From Pseudomonadota bacterium (lineage in GTDB: Bacteria; Pseudomonadota; Gammaproteobacteria; Burkholderiales; Burkholderiaceae_D), in contig JAKACN010000025.1 of NCBI GenBank assembly GCA_021821365.1, positions 1-32,528 on the forward strand: 32,528 nucleotides of DNA, in the 5' to 3' direction. A model generated the notes under the pieces. That model saw only the letters and a list, made by a program, of their open reading frames with translations, ran no database searches and was not told the DNA's origin. A program made the translations under genes and the position numbers. Shown here piece by piece: positions 1-7,860 of the stretch. Numbering within the stretch: the first letter of the stretch is position 1; every line of letters starts with the position of its first letter.

Positions 1-318
1 CGCCTGCACGATGTCGGGGACCTTGCGAACCGGCACGCGCGCGGCCTGCGATGCATGCGCTTCCGCCGACAGCGCCGGAAGCCGCTGCGGAACGACCGCC
101 GGCAGGGCCGGTTTGTGATCCGCCTGTTCCGGTTTTTCGTCCGTGGCGCCGTCTCGCAGCGCGGGGGATGAACGGCTTGCGTTCCCCGCCTCCTCCTGCG
201 GGACCGGCGCATCCGATGCATGCGACGCTGAATGATTTGATGATTCGCCCTGCGAGCATGCGGGCTGCCTGCCCCGATGACGTCGACGTGATGTACCTGT
301 TCCCGTGATCCGTGCCAT
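1..318 (-). CDS. Partial hypothetical protein (N-terminal 106 codons)
   Basis: On the minus strand an ATG at 318 opens a frame with no stop through base 1, giving 106 residues before the window edge. The product is rich in Ala, Pro, Ser, Arg and Gln with no predicted fold, and begins MARITGTGTSRRR. A GGGGA stretch lies a few bases before the ATG and could serve as a ribosome-binding site. The first ~30 codons use more A/T-ending codons than the rest, so the true start may lie further in. I do not recognise the family; it looks like a disordered N-terminal linker of a larger protein. The frame could also be open by chance in this GC-rich DNA. Confidence 0.4.
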   Translation of the reverse strand, partial: MARITGTGTSRRRHRGRQPACSQGESSNHSASHASDAPVPQEEAGNASRSSPALRDGATDEKPEQADHKPALPAVVPQRLPALSAEAHASQAARVPVRKVPDIVQA

Positions 319-556
319 GATGGTTCCCCGCAGATTTGCCTGCCTGTGACAAGGCTAAGACGGGGAACGCATGAGTTAGTTCCACAGGGCAACACATTTC
401 AGGAACCGGGTGGCCGGAGGGTGCGACCGAGATGTAACTTTCCCTCTCTTTCATTGACCCGATGACATGCCGCCGCTATCTTCGCGTCTGCTTCACTTGG
501 CGCAACGCCGCCGCCGTACGGCCCGGCACGCTTCCCCCATCTCTTGCATCAACAAC
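319..556. other. Intergenic region upstream of the small lipoprotein
   Basis: 238 bases with no credible gene. It should hold the promoter of the divergent minus-strand partial gene and that of the lipoprotein. TTGACC at about 454 is a possible -35 for the latter; no clear -10 follows at the right distance. Confidence 0.35.
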
Positions 557-718
557 ATGAAATACCTTCTGTCCGCCTTCATTGCAACCACCAGCTTCGG
601 TTTGTCCGGATGTGTCGTCGTGCCGGAATATCCCGCCGCGCAGGTCATCATTTCAGGCGGTCAAGGAGGTGGCGGGTATCATTGCCCGCCGGGACAGGCG
701 AAGAAAGGCCGCTGCTAA
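557..718 (+). CDS. Small outer-membrane-type lipoprotein, 53 aa
   Basis: A 53-residue protein starting at the ATG at 557. It has a short hydrophobic signal sequence and a clear lipobox, LSGC, with the lipidated Cys at residue 19. The mature part is only ~35 residues, Gly-rich in the middle (GGQGGGG), and ends HCPPGQAKKGRC with two Cys that could pair. An upstream in-frame ATG at 467 would put the signal peptide inside the protein, so 557 is chosen. Small lipoproteins with this kind of PPGQAKKGRC tail occur in Burkholderiales and have no assigned function. It stands alone and converges on the helicase gene. Confidence 0.7.
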   Translation: MKYLLSAFIATTSFGLSGCVVVPEYPAAQVIISGGQGGGGYHCPPGQAKKGRC

Positions 719-730
719 CGCGGCAGCGGC
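701..730 (-). terminator. Hairpin between lipoprotein and rep, probable rep terminator
   Basis: GCCGCTGC (708-715) and GCAGCGGC (723-730) form a perfect 8-bp stem with a 7-base loop that contains the lipoprotein stop codon. Read on the minus strand, coming out of the helicase gene, the stem is followed by CCTTTCTTC, a T-rich tail. On the plus strand no T-run follows, so it fits better as the helicase terminator. Confidence 0.5.
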
Positions 731-760
731 AACGGCTGTGGCGGACAGGGCCGAGCCCGG

Positions 761-2818
761 TCAGGCCACCGGCGTCTTCGACAGCAATGCCTTCAGGTTG
801 GCGAGCCGTGCTTGCGGCGTCAGCACTTCCTCTTCCTTCGGTACCGCATCGCCCTCGTCGAGCTTCATCTCCTTGATGAAGCGTGAGGGATCGCAGTTCA
901 CGCTTTCGCGCGCCCGCTTGCGTTTCTTGCACCAGGTGACGTGCAGGCTGCGTTGCGCGCGCGTGATGCCGACGTACATCAGCCGGCGTTCTTCCTCGAT
1001 GCGCGCGGCCAGCGTCTCGATCGGCGCGTCGGGATCGCCCTTGTGCGGCAGGATGCCCTCTTCCACGCCGACCAGGAACACATGCGGAAATTCCAGTCCC
1101 TTCGATGCATGCAGGGTGGACATGCGCACCGCATCCGGCTCCTCGTCCTTCCCTTCCAGCATGGTCATCAGCGCGACCATCTGCGTGAGTTCGAGCAGGC
1201 TCTTTTCCTCATCGGTGCCATCCTTGCCGCCGGTGCCCTTCTCTTTCAGCCAGGTGGTGAAGTCGAGCACATTCTGCCACTTCGACTGCGCCTGGCGCTC
1301 GTCGAAGGTCTCGTACAGGTAGGACTCGTAATGGATCTCCTTCATCATCTCGTCGAGCAGTTCGGCGGCGTTCTCGCCGCGCTTGGATGCGCGTGCTTCG
1401 AGGCCGTTGATGAAGTGACAGAATTCGCGCAGCGGATTGAGCTGCCGGTCGGCGAGTTTCGCCTCGATGCCACCCTTGAACACTGCTTCGAAGAGCGAGC
1501 ATTGCCACTGGCCCGCGAACGCCCCGAGCGCTTCCAGCGTCGATTGCCCGACGCCGCGCTTGGGCGTGGTGACAGCGCGAATGAACGCGGGATCGTCATC
1601 CTCATTCGCCACCAGCCGCAGGTAGGAAACGATGTCCTTGATCTCGGCACGGTCGAAGAAGCTCTGTCCGCCGGAGATGGTGTACGGAATGCGCTCCTTG
1701 CGCAGCGCCTGCTCGATCACGCGTGCCTGGTGATTGCCGCGATAGAGAACGGCATAATCGGAAAACTTCGCGCGGCGCTCGAACTTGTGCGCGGAGATCA
1801 TGATCGCGATCTGCTCCGCTTCCTGCTCGTCGTCCTGCATCGCCATCACTTTCACCGGATCGCCAAGGCCGTGTTCCGACCAGAGCTGCTTTTCGAACAG
1901 CTTCGGATTATTGCCGATGACGGCGTTGGCCGCCTGCAGGATGCGGGTGGAGGAACGGTAGTTCTGCTCCAGCTTGATCACTTTCAGGTTGGGAAAATCG
2001 ACCTGCAATTGCTTGAGATTCTCGATGGTCGCGCCGCGCCACGCATAGATTGCCTGGTCGTCGTCGCCCACGGCGGTGAACATCGGCTTCTTGCCGAGGC
2101 CGGTGACCAGCAGCTTGACCAGTTCGTACTGGCAGGTGTTGGTGTCCTGGTATTCGTCGACCAGCAGGTAGCGCAGCTTGCGCTGCCAGCGATCGCGCAC
2201 CTCTTCGTTGCTGCGGAACAGCTCGACCGGCAGGCGGATCAGGTCGTCGAAGTCGACCGCCTGGTAGGAAGACAGCGTGGCGACGTAATTGCGATAGATT
2301 CGCGCGGCTTGCGCCTCGTCTTCGGTGATGGCCTGCTTCAGTGCGGTGTCGGGATCGACCAGGCCATTCTTCCAGAGCGACATCGCCGTCTGTATGCGGC
2401 GGATCACCTGCTTGTCGGTGGTGCAGGCGAGATCCTGCACCAGTGAAAAACAGTCATCGCTGTCCATGATGGAGAAGCGGTCCTTGAGGCCGAGTTCCTT
2501 CGCTTCGCGGCGCAGGATCTGCACGCCGAGCGAGTGGAAGGTACAGACGGTGAGATGCTTCGCTTCCTTCGGTTCCTTGAGCAGCTTGGCAATGCGCTCC
2601 TGCATTTCCAGCGCGGCCTTGTTGGTGAAGGTGACGGCGGCGATGTTCTTCGCGTCATAACCGCATTGTTCGATCAGGTTCGCGATCTTCTGTGTGATCA
2701 CGCGCGTCTTGCCGGAGCCCGCGCCCGCCAGCACCAGGCAGGGTCCATCCATGTAGTTGACGGCTTCGCGCTGCGGGCGATTCATTCCGTGGGCGACGTG
2801 ATGCGGGGCGTGTGACAT
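761..2818 (-). CDS. rep: ATP-dependent DNA helicase Rep (UvrD/Rep, SF1A)
   Basis: Superfamily 1A 3'-5' DNA helicase of 685 residues, close to the E. coli Rep length. It unwinds duplex DNA ahead of the replisome and displaces bound proteins. Motifs in order: Walker A GAGSGKTR near residues 32-39, motif Ia FTNKAA, Walker B DEYQDTN, motif III GDDDQAIYAWRGA, motif IV QNYRSS, motif V with STLHASKGLEF and motif VI VGITRAQ. These match Rep/UvrD/PcrA. The call as Rep rather than UvrD rests on length and overall resemblance to betaproteobacterial Rep. The start at 2818 has no good ribosome-binding site; an internal ATG 11 codons in (MNRPQREAV) is an alternative. The gene is alone on its strand between a convergent lipoprotein gene and the AraC regulator. 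Confidence 0.93.
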   Translation of the reverse strand: MSHAPHHVAHGMNRPQREAVNYMDGPCLVLAGAGSGKTRVITQKIANLIEQCGYDAKNIAAVTFTNKAALEMQERIAKLLKEPKEAKHLTVCTFHSLGVQILRREAKELGLKDRFSIMDSDDCFSLVQDLACTTDKQVIRRIQTAMSLWKNGLVDPDTALKQAITEDEAQAARIYRNYVATLSSYQAVDFDDLIRLPVELFRSNEEVRDRWQRKLRYLLVDEYQDTNTCQYELVKLLVTGLGKKPMFTAVGDDDQAIYAWRGATIENLKQLQVDFPNLKVIKLEQNYRSSTRILQAANAVIGNNPKLFEKQLWSEHGLGDPVKVMAMQDDEQEAEQIAIMISAHKFERRAKFSDYAVLYRGNHQARVIEQALRKERIPYTISGGQSFFDRAEIKDIVSYLRLVANEDDDPAFIRAVTTPKRGVGQSTLEALGAFAGQWQCSLFEAVFKGGIEAKLADRQLNPLREFCHFINGLEARASKRGENAAELLDEMMKEIHYESYLYETFDERQAQSKWQNVLDFTTWLKEKGTGGKDGTDEEKSLLELTQMVALMTMLEGKDEEPDAVRMSTLHASKGLEFPHVFLVGVEEGILPHKGDPDAPIETLAARIEEERRLMYVGITRAQRSLHVTWCKKRKRARESVNCDPSRFIKEMKLDEGDAVPKEEEVLTPQARLANLKALLSKTPVA

Positions 2819-2932
2819 GCGGCAAACCGGTAATGCGAAAGCGGGTCATTTTATCAGCGCGACCCGTATTTCATCGGACAGTTGCCAGTTCGCCATGGGA
2901 ATAAATCGCTTGCATTTTTTCCGATGCCGCAT

Positions 2933-3958
2933 TCAGCGGTGTGCGCCGGATGCATTGTTCACGCGGCTGCGGTATTGCGTCGGCGTCAGATCGAACCAGC
3001 GCTTGCAGGCGCGGCTGAAGGTGCTCTGGTCGGTGAAGCCGAGCAGGCACGCGGCCTGTGCGAGGGCGAGTTGCGGCTGGCGCAAGTAGCGCTGGGCGAG
3101 TTCGCGCCGCGTTTCGTCCACGACCTGATGGAAAGTGGTTCCTTCTTCCGTCAGGCGGCGCTGCAGCGTGCGCTCGCTCATGTACAGCGCGCCGGCGATA
3201 TCGGCACGCGCCGGATCGCCCTTGGGCAGGCGCTTGATGATCAACTCGCGCGCGCGGATGCTGACGGGAACGCTTCCCATGCGGGCAAGCTGCTCGCGCG
3301 CGTAGCGGTCGTGCAGGTCGGCCAGGACGGGATTCGCGGCCTGCGGCGGCAGAGTGAGGTCGGCCCGCGAAAACAGCAGCCGGTCCGCCATGGCGTCGAA
3401 CGCGACCGGACATCCGAACAGATCGGCATACGGCTGCGGCGCGTCCGGTGCATGATAGGCGAACTCGACCGCAAGCGGACGTATCGCATGCCCGCTGCTC
3501 CAGCGCAGGAAGGTCAGCAGCGTGGTGAGCACGAATTCGATGCGTTGCCGCGGCACCGGCCGCTTGCCGCCGGAGAGCGCGATCGTCACCCACCAGCCGC
3601 GTTCCTCTTCCTGCAGCGATATGGTCACGTCATCGCTGACGATGCGCTGGTAGCGCACCAGGAATTGCAGCCCTTCCAACAGGTTCCGGCAGCTCATCAT
3701 CGCGTAGGCGACGACATCGAAGCCGGCGGGCTGCATGACCGGCGCGACCGCCAGGCCGATCTGCGGATCGCCGGAGCCGGCGACGGCGAGTTCCCACAGG
3801 AGACTGATCTTTTCCGTCGCAAAGCGCGCATCCGGATCATCCAGCCGGTCCAGGTCGAGCTGGGCTTCATGGAACAGGGCATGCACGTCCAGGCCGGCGC
3901 TCTTCAGGCGCCCTGCGATCCCTCTTACCCAGGATGCGGATGTCGTGCGTTCGCTCAT
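2933..3958 (-). CDS. AraC-family regulator (OruR/ArgR-like, 341 aa)
   Basis: Transcription factor with an N-terminal ligand-sensing domain of the Arabinose_bd/OruR type (residues ~15-200) and a C-terminal AraC double helix-turn-helix (~235-335). The second HTH contains the typical LLGFTDQSTFSRACKRWFDLTPTQYR pattern. The start at 3958 is chosen over a longer frame because AAGAGG lies about 9 bases upstream and 341 residues is the usual family length. It lies downstream of fadD on the same strand, but a strong terminator separates them, so it is probably expressed alone. Ligand and targets are unknown; this family often controls amino acid or lipid catabolism next door, making fadD a possible but unproven target. 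Confidence 0.88.
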   Translation of the reverse strand: MSERTTSASWVRGIAGRLKSAGLDVHALFHEAQLDLDRLDDPDARFATEKISLLWELAVAGSGDPQIGLAVAPVMQPAGFDVVAYAMMSCRNLLEGLQFLVRYQRIVSDDVTISLQEEERGWWVTIALSGGKRPVPRQRIEFVLTTLLTFLRWSSGHAIRPLAVEFAYHAPDAPQPYADLFGCPVAFDAMADRLLFSRADLTLPPQAANPVLADLHDRYAREQLARMGSVPVSIRARELIIKRLPKGDPARADIAGALYMSERTLQRRLTEEGTTFHQVVDETRRELAQRYLRQPQLALAQAACLLGFTDQSTFSRACKRWFDLTPTQYRSRVNNASGAHR

Positions 3959-4323
3959 TGCTTGCAGCCTCTTCTCTCGTCGCAAACGTGCGACGTCTTG
4001 AAATCGCTCTCGGGAGTTGTTTATACCTTGGATCGGCATCACCGGCAATCCAATGACAATCAATCAAGGACCTGCGCCCGCCGAAGAATGGACAGGTGAC
4101 GTGGTTAGCGCTGGCGATTAAACCACGCAGGTGGCGATCGGCGTGATGATTCGGTGTTTTCCGCAGACATCTTTCATGCAGCGGCCGTGCATTCGATACG
4201 CGGGTGACGCGTCATGAGAAGGCCGTGGAGGAGCCCGTTCGACATGACAAAAAGGAAGCCACCCGGGAACAGGCGGCTTGAGGTGAAGCGCGGATGTGGT
4301 CCGCAGGGCCGTGCCGTCAGGGT
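3959..4323. other. Intergenic region between the AraC regulator and fadD
   Basis: 365 bases without a convincing gene. The fadD-proximal part holds the fadD terminator (4249-4279). The remainder should hold the promoter of the AraC-family gene, but no clear -35/-10 pair was seen. Short frames crossing it lack ribosome-binding sites and recognisable products. Confidence 0.5.
4249..4279 (-). terminator. Intrinsic terminator of fadD
   Basis: Read on the minus strand downstream of the fadD stop: AAGCCGCC, a loop of TGTTCCCG, then GGTGGCTT, giving an 8-bp stem with one G-U pair (4272-4279 with 4256-4263), followed by CCTTTTTG. This is a standard stem plus T-run about 45 bases past the stop codon. 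Confidence 0.8.
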
Positions 4324-6006
4324 TTATGCGGCTTTCTTCTCATCCCGCAATTCGCGACGCAGGATCTTGCCGACATTGGTCTTCGGCAGGGCATCGCGGA
4401 ATTCAATGTACTTCGGTTTCTTGTAGCCGGTGAGTTGCGCCTTGCAGTACTCCGTCAGCTGCTGCGTGGTGAGCGACGGGTCCTTGCGCACCACGAACAG
4501 CTTGACGGCCTCGCCGGAATTCGCATCCGGCACGCCGATGCAGGCGCATTCCAGCACGCCGGGATGCGCGGCGATCACGGCTTCGACTTCGTTCGGATAG
4601 ACGTTGAAGCCGGACACCAGAATCATGTCCTTCTTGCGGTCGACGATGCGCACATAGCCGCGCTCGTCCATCACGCCGACGTCGCCCGACTTGAAGAAGC
4701 CGTCCGGCGTCATGACCTTCGCCGTCTCGTCGGGCCGCTTCCAGTAGCCGGCCATCACCTGCGGGCCGCGAATGGCGATCTCGCCCGGCAGGCCGGGCGG
4801 AAGCTGCAGGCCGTCGTCATCGAGGATTGCGATTTCCGTGGAGGAGATGGGAAGGCCGATGCTGCCGCTGTACGCGGTCGCATCCACCGGATTGCAGGTG
4901 GCGACGGGCGATGTTTCCGACAGGCCGTAGCCTTCGAGAATGACGCAGCCGGTAGTCTTGAGCCACTTGTCGTTGACCGCCTTCTGCACGGCCATGCCGC
5001 CGCCGATGCAGACTTTGAGCATGGAGAAATCGAGCCTGTCGAAGCCGGGGGTGTTCAGCAGGCCGTTGTAGAGCGTATTCACACCAGGGAAAATGTTCAC
5101 CTTGTACTTGCCCAGTTCCTTGACGAAGCCCGCCATGTCGCGCGGATTCGGGATCAGGATGTTCATCGCGCCGGCCCGGGCGCCGAACAGGCAGCATGCG
5201 GTCAGCGCCAGCACATGATAGAGCGGCAGCGCGCAGACGATGGTTTGCGCTTCGTTCGGCGGCAGCTTCTTCAATGCGGGCTGCGACCAGGCTTCATTCT
5301 GCAGCATGTTGGCGATCACATTGCGGTGCGTGAGCACGGCGCCCTTGGAGACGCCGGTCGTACCGCCGGTGTACTGCAGGAAGGCGATATCGTCATGGTT
5401 CAGGCGAACGCGCTTCAGGCTGGCACGAGCGCCCTCGGCGAGCGCCTTGTTGAATGGCACGGCGCCGGGCAGCGTGTAGGCCGGCACCATCTTCTTCACC
5501 TTGCGTACCGCGAAGTTGACCAGCATGCCCTTGACGCCGCCCAGCAGGTCGCCCATGCTGGCGACCACGATATGCTTGACGGATGTCCTGCTCAGCACCT
5601 GCTGCAGCGTGGTGGCGAAGTTTTCGAGGATGACGATCGCCTTCGCGCCGGAGTCGTTGAGCTGGTGCTCCAGCTCGCGCGGCGTGTAGAGCGGGTTGAC
5701 ATTGACGACGGTGTAGCCGGCGCGCAGGACGGCGGCAATGGCGATCGGGTATTGCAGCACGTTCGGCATCATCAGCGCCACGCGGTCGCCCTTCTTCAGC
5801 CCCCTCCCCTGCAGCCAGGCGCCGAGCCGGCGCGAGAGCGTGTCCACGTCCGCATACGTCAGATGCGTGCCCATGCAGGCGTAGGCATCGCGCGCGGCAT
5901 ATTTCTCGAATGCCTCTTCCAGCAAATGGGTCAGGGATGCGTATTGGTTGCAGTCGATGGCGGCGGGCACGCCTTGCGGATAGGACTTGAGCCAGATCTT
6001 TTCCAT
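4324..6006 (-). CDS. fadD: Long-chain-fatty-acid--CoA ligase FadD
   Basis: Activates long-chain fatty acids to acyl-CoA with ATP, forming an acyl-AMP intermediate, as the entry to beta-oxidation at the inner membrane. The 560-residue product is almost the same length as E. coli FadD (561) and starts MEKIWLKSYPQGVPA, the typical FadD beginning, which fixes the start at 6006 rather than an upstream ATG. Motifs: AMP-binding P-loop YTGGTTGVSKG near 212-222, GYGLSETSP for adenylate binding, the SGDVG motif, and the C-terminal hinge DRKKDMILVSGFNVYPNEVE with the acyl-CoA synthetase signature. A GAGAGAACCGAGA stretch precedes the start. It is divergent from the TetR-led efflux operon and ends in an intrinsic terminator. 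Confidence 0.95.
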   Translation of the reverse strand: MEKIWLKSYPQGVPAAIDCNQYASLTHLLEEAFEKYAARDAYACMGTHLTYADVDTLSRRLGAWLQGRGLKKGDRVALMMPNVLQYPIAIAAVLRAGYTVVNVNPLYTPRELEHQLNDSGAKAIVILENFATTLQQVLSRTSVKHIVVASMGDLLGGVKGMLVNFAVRKVKKMVPAYTLPGAVPFNKALAEGARASLKRVRLNHDDIAFLQYTGGTTGVSKGAVLTHRNVIANMLQNEAWSQPALKKLPPNEAQTIVCALPLYHVLALTACCLFGARAGAMNILIPNPRDMAGFVKELGKYKVNIFPGVNTLYNGLLNTPGFDRLDFSMLKVCIGGGMAVQKAVNDKWLKTTGCVILEGYGLSETSPVATCNPVDATAYSGSIGLPISSTEIAILDDDGLQLPPGLPGEIAIRGPQVMAGYWKRPDETAKVMTPDGFFKSGDVGVMDERGYVRIVDRKKDMILVSGFNVYPNEVEAVIAAHPGVLECACIGVPDANSGEAVKLFVVRKDPSLTTQQLTEYCKAQLTGYKKPKYIEFRDALPKTNVGKILRRELRDEKKAA

Positions 6007-6072
6007 GCTTTGTCTCGGTTCTCTCTTGTACTGGGAAGGAGGGAGGGTTTGGTCAGTCAACGCCCCTATTTT

Positions 6073-6091
6073 GCGCAAATCCTATTTGCGC
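6073..6091. promoter_or_regulatory. 19-bp palindrome upstream of fadD, candidate operator
   Basis: GCGCAAAT-CCT-ATTTGCGC is a perfect 8-bp inverted repeat with a 3-base centre, 67 bases upstream of the fadD start in the fadD/TetR divergent region. Its size and symmetry suit a dimeric repressor such as a fatty-acid-responsive TetR or GntR protein. The binding protein is not identifiable from the sequence. Confidence 0.4.
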
Positions 6092-6225
6092 GGCACGGCA
6101 CTGGCAAGCGGTCGACGCAAGCTTGTCTCGGCAAGTCACCAATTTGGCCGGAATAATCAAACGGCGCGTCCGCCTGTCGTCACCGGCAGGCAATATTCCC
6201 GGCTGGCTGGCGGATCGGATAGGGA

Positions 6226-6256
6226 TTGCATTATTATTAGTCGTTCGTATAATAAT
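6226..6256 (+). promoter_or_regulatory. Promoter and candidate autoregulatory operator of the TetR-led operon
   Basis: A perfect -10, TATAAT (6248-6253), lies 16 bases after a weak -35, TTGCAT (6226-6231). The -10 ends only six bases before the ATG at 6260, so transcription should begin at or next to the start codon. An inverted repeat ATTATTA (6233-6239) / TAATAAT (6250-6256) covers the spacer and -10 and could be the TetR operator. Confidence 0.55.
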
Positions 6257-6259
6257 TCC

Positions 6260-6901
6260 ATGGCACGCCCTTCCCGCAACATCGATCAACGGCTTTTGCA
6301 GGCCGGCATGGAGCTGCTGCCCAGCATGGGCTGCCGCGGCTTGTCCGCGCGCAAGCTCGCGGAACATGCGGGCGTCAACCTCGGCATGTTCCATTACCAC
6401 TTCCGCACCAAGGATAATTTCATCCGCACCCTGCTGCAGCAGATGTACGAACAGATGTTCTCGATGCTGGCGATCAAGGCCCGCGAAGGCGAATCGGCGC
6501 AGCAGAACCTGCGCAACGCCATGCTGGTGGTGGCGCACTTTGCGCGGACGCACCGCGGCATGCTGGTGCGCATCGCAGGCGACGCGCTGGCCGGCGAACA
6601 GGTCGCCGTCGAATTCCTGCAGGCGAACCTGCCGCGCCATCTCGGCGTGCTGTCCGATCTGATCGGCACCGCGCAACGCAATGGCGAGCTGGTGAAGGCG
6701 CCGGTCGCGCAGGTGTTCAGCTTCCTCGCCGGCGCGGTCATGGCTCCGGTGCTGCTCGGTGCGGCGCTGGCTGAAAACGGCGCCATGCCCGCCACATTGA
6801 GCGCGCGACTGGAGCGCGAGGTGTTATCGAAAAAAGCGGTCGAGCAGCGCATCGAATTCGCGCTGCGTGGCCTGGCCGTACCCGAACGGAGAATGGCATG
6901 A
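6260..6901 (+). CDS. TetR-family transcriptional regulator (CecR/YbiH position)
   Basis: 213-residue repressor with an N-terminal TetR helix-turn-helix at about residues 8-55 (LSARKLAEHAGVNLGMFHYHF and following RTKDNFI) and a variable C-terminal ligand domain. The start at 6260 is required because the HTH begins within ten residues. No Shine-Dalgarno site is visible, in line with a promoter whose -10 ends six bases upstream. Its stop overlaps the next start (ATGA, 6898-6901), so it is the first gene of the efflux operon and likely regulates it. The gene order TetR, HlyD lipoprotein, ABC ATPase, ABC-2 permease parallels E. coli cecR-ybhGFSR. Confidence 0.88.
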   Translation: MARPSRNIDQRLLQAGMELLPSMGCRGLSARKLAEHAGVNLGMFHYHFRTKDNFIRTLLQQMYEQMFSMLAIKAREGESAQQNLRNAMLVVAHFARTHRGMLVRIAGDALAGEQVAVEFLQANLPRHLGVLSDLIGTAQRNGELVKAPVAQVFSFLAGAVMAPVLLGAALAENGAMPATLSARLEREVLSKKAVEQRIEFALRGLAVPERRMA

Positions 6902-7860
6902 AGCGCGTGTGGTGGCTCGTGATTGCGGCATGGCTGGCGGGCTGTGCGGAAAGGACCGCCGATTATTTCCCCGGCTACGCCGAAGCGGAGTATGTGCGGC
7001 TGGCGACGCCGATTGCCGGCACGCTGGCGAAGCTGTATGTGAACCGCGGCGACAAGGTAACGCAGAACGCGCCGGCCTTCGTGCTGGAGCAGGAGAGCGA
7101 GCGTGCGGCGCGCGAGGAAGCGGCATCCCGCGTGCAGCGCGCGCAGGCGCAACTGGCGAACCTGGAGAAAGGCCGCCGCCCGGAGGAGATCACCGCGATC
7201 AAGGCGCAGCTGTCGCAGGCCGAGGCCTCGCTGCAACTTTCCGAAAGCACCTTCGCACGCCGCAAGCAGCTGGTGGCGGACAAATTCATCTCGCCCGCCA
7301 ATCTGGATGAATCGCGCAGCGCGCTCGAACGCGACCAGGGGCGGGTGAAGGAATTGCGCTCGCAATTGCGTCTCGCCCATCTCGGCGCGCGCAGCGACGA
7401 AATCGACGCCGCCCGGCAGGAACTGAAAGCAGCGCAAGCACAGCTTGCACAGGCCGACTGGCGGCTGGCGCAGAAGACGCAGCGCATGCCGGTCGCGGGC
7501 GAGGTCGCCGACACGCTGTACCGCGAAGGCGAATTCGTGCAGGCCGGCAGCCCGGTTGTGAGTCTGCTCCCGCCGCAGAATATCAAGGTGCGCTTCTTCA
7601 TTCCCGAACCCCTGCTCGGCACACTGCGCCTCGGACAGAATGTGGCGCTGCATTGCGACGGCTGCAAGGCTCCGATCCCTGCGAAGATCAGCTACGTGTC
7701 GAGCTCGCCGGAGTACACCGCGCCGCTCATCTACAGCAAGGAGAATCGCGCGACACTCGTCTTCATGATCGAGGCGCGCCCCGCTCCGGCGCAGGCGCAA
7801 CTGCTGCACCCGGGCCAGCCGGTGGAAGTGCATCTTGCCGGCGCGAAGGCGGCGCAATGA
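6898..7860 (+). CDS. HlyD/YbhG-family periplasmic adaptor, lipoprotein form
   Basis: Membrane-fusion (adaptor) subunit linking an inner-membrane ABC exporter to an outer-membrane channel. The 320-residue product starts with a lipoprotein signal whose lipobox is LAGC (Cys 16). A biotinyl-lipoyl half-motif (LATPIAGTLAKLYVNRGDKV) follows, then an Ala/Gln/Glu/Arg-rich coiled-coil hairpin (~65-190), then the second lipoyl half (MPVAGEVADTLYREGEFVQAGSPVVSL) and a beta-barrel domain. This is the YbhG/YhiI arrangement. E. coli YbhG has a plain signal peptide, so lipid anchoring here is a difference. The gene overlaps its neighbours by ATGA on both sides, indicating translational coupling. No outer-membrane factor gene lies nearby; a TolC-type channel encoded elsewhere is presumed. 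Confidence 0.9.
   Translation: MKRVWWLVIAAWLAGCAERTADYFPGYAEAEYVRLATPIAGTLAKLYVNRGDKVTQNAPAFVLEQESERAAREEAASRVQRAQAQLANLEKGRRPEEITAIKAQLSQAEASLQLSESTFARRKQLVADKFISPANLDESRSALERDQGRVKELRSQLRLAHLGARSDEIDAARQELKAAQAQLAQADWRLAQKTQRMPVAGEVADTLYREGEFVQAGSPVVSLLPPQNIKVRFFIPEPLLGTLRLGQNVALHCDGCKAPIPAKISYVSSSPEYTAPLIYSKENRATLVFMIEARPAPAQAQLLHPGQPVEVHLAGAKAAQ

Noticed and set aside
51-308. 85-codon plus-strand frame at the window start
   Set aside because: Opposite to an open minus-strand frame with a better start signal; Pro/Ala-rich with no family.
941-2446. 501-codon plus-strand open frame
   Set aside because: Lies antisense to the motif-complete Rep helicase; its product is compositionally odd (His/Arg/Leu-rich) with no family, typical of a GC-rich shadow frame.
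4294-6156. 620-codon plus-strand open frame
   Set aside because: Antisense to FadD, no recognisable domains, no ribosome-binding site.
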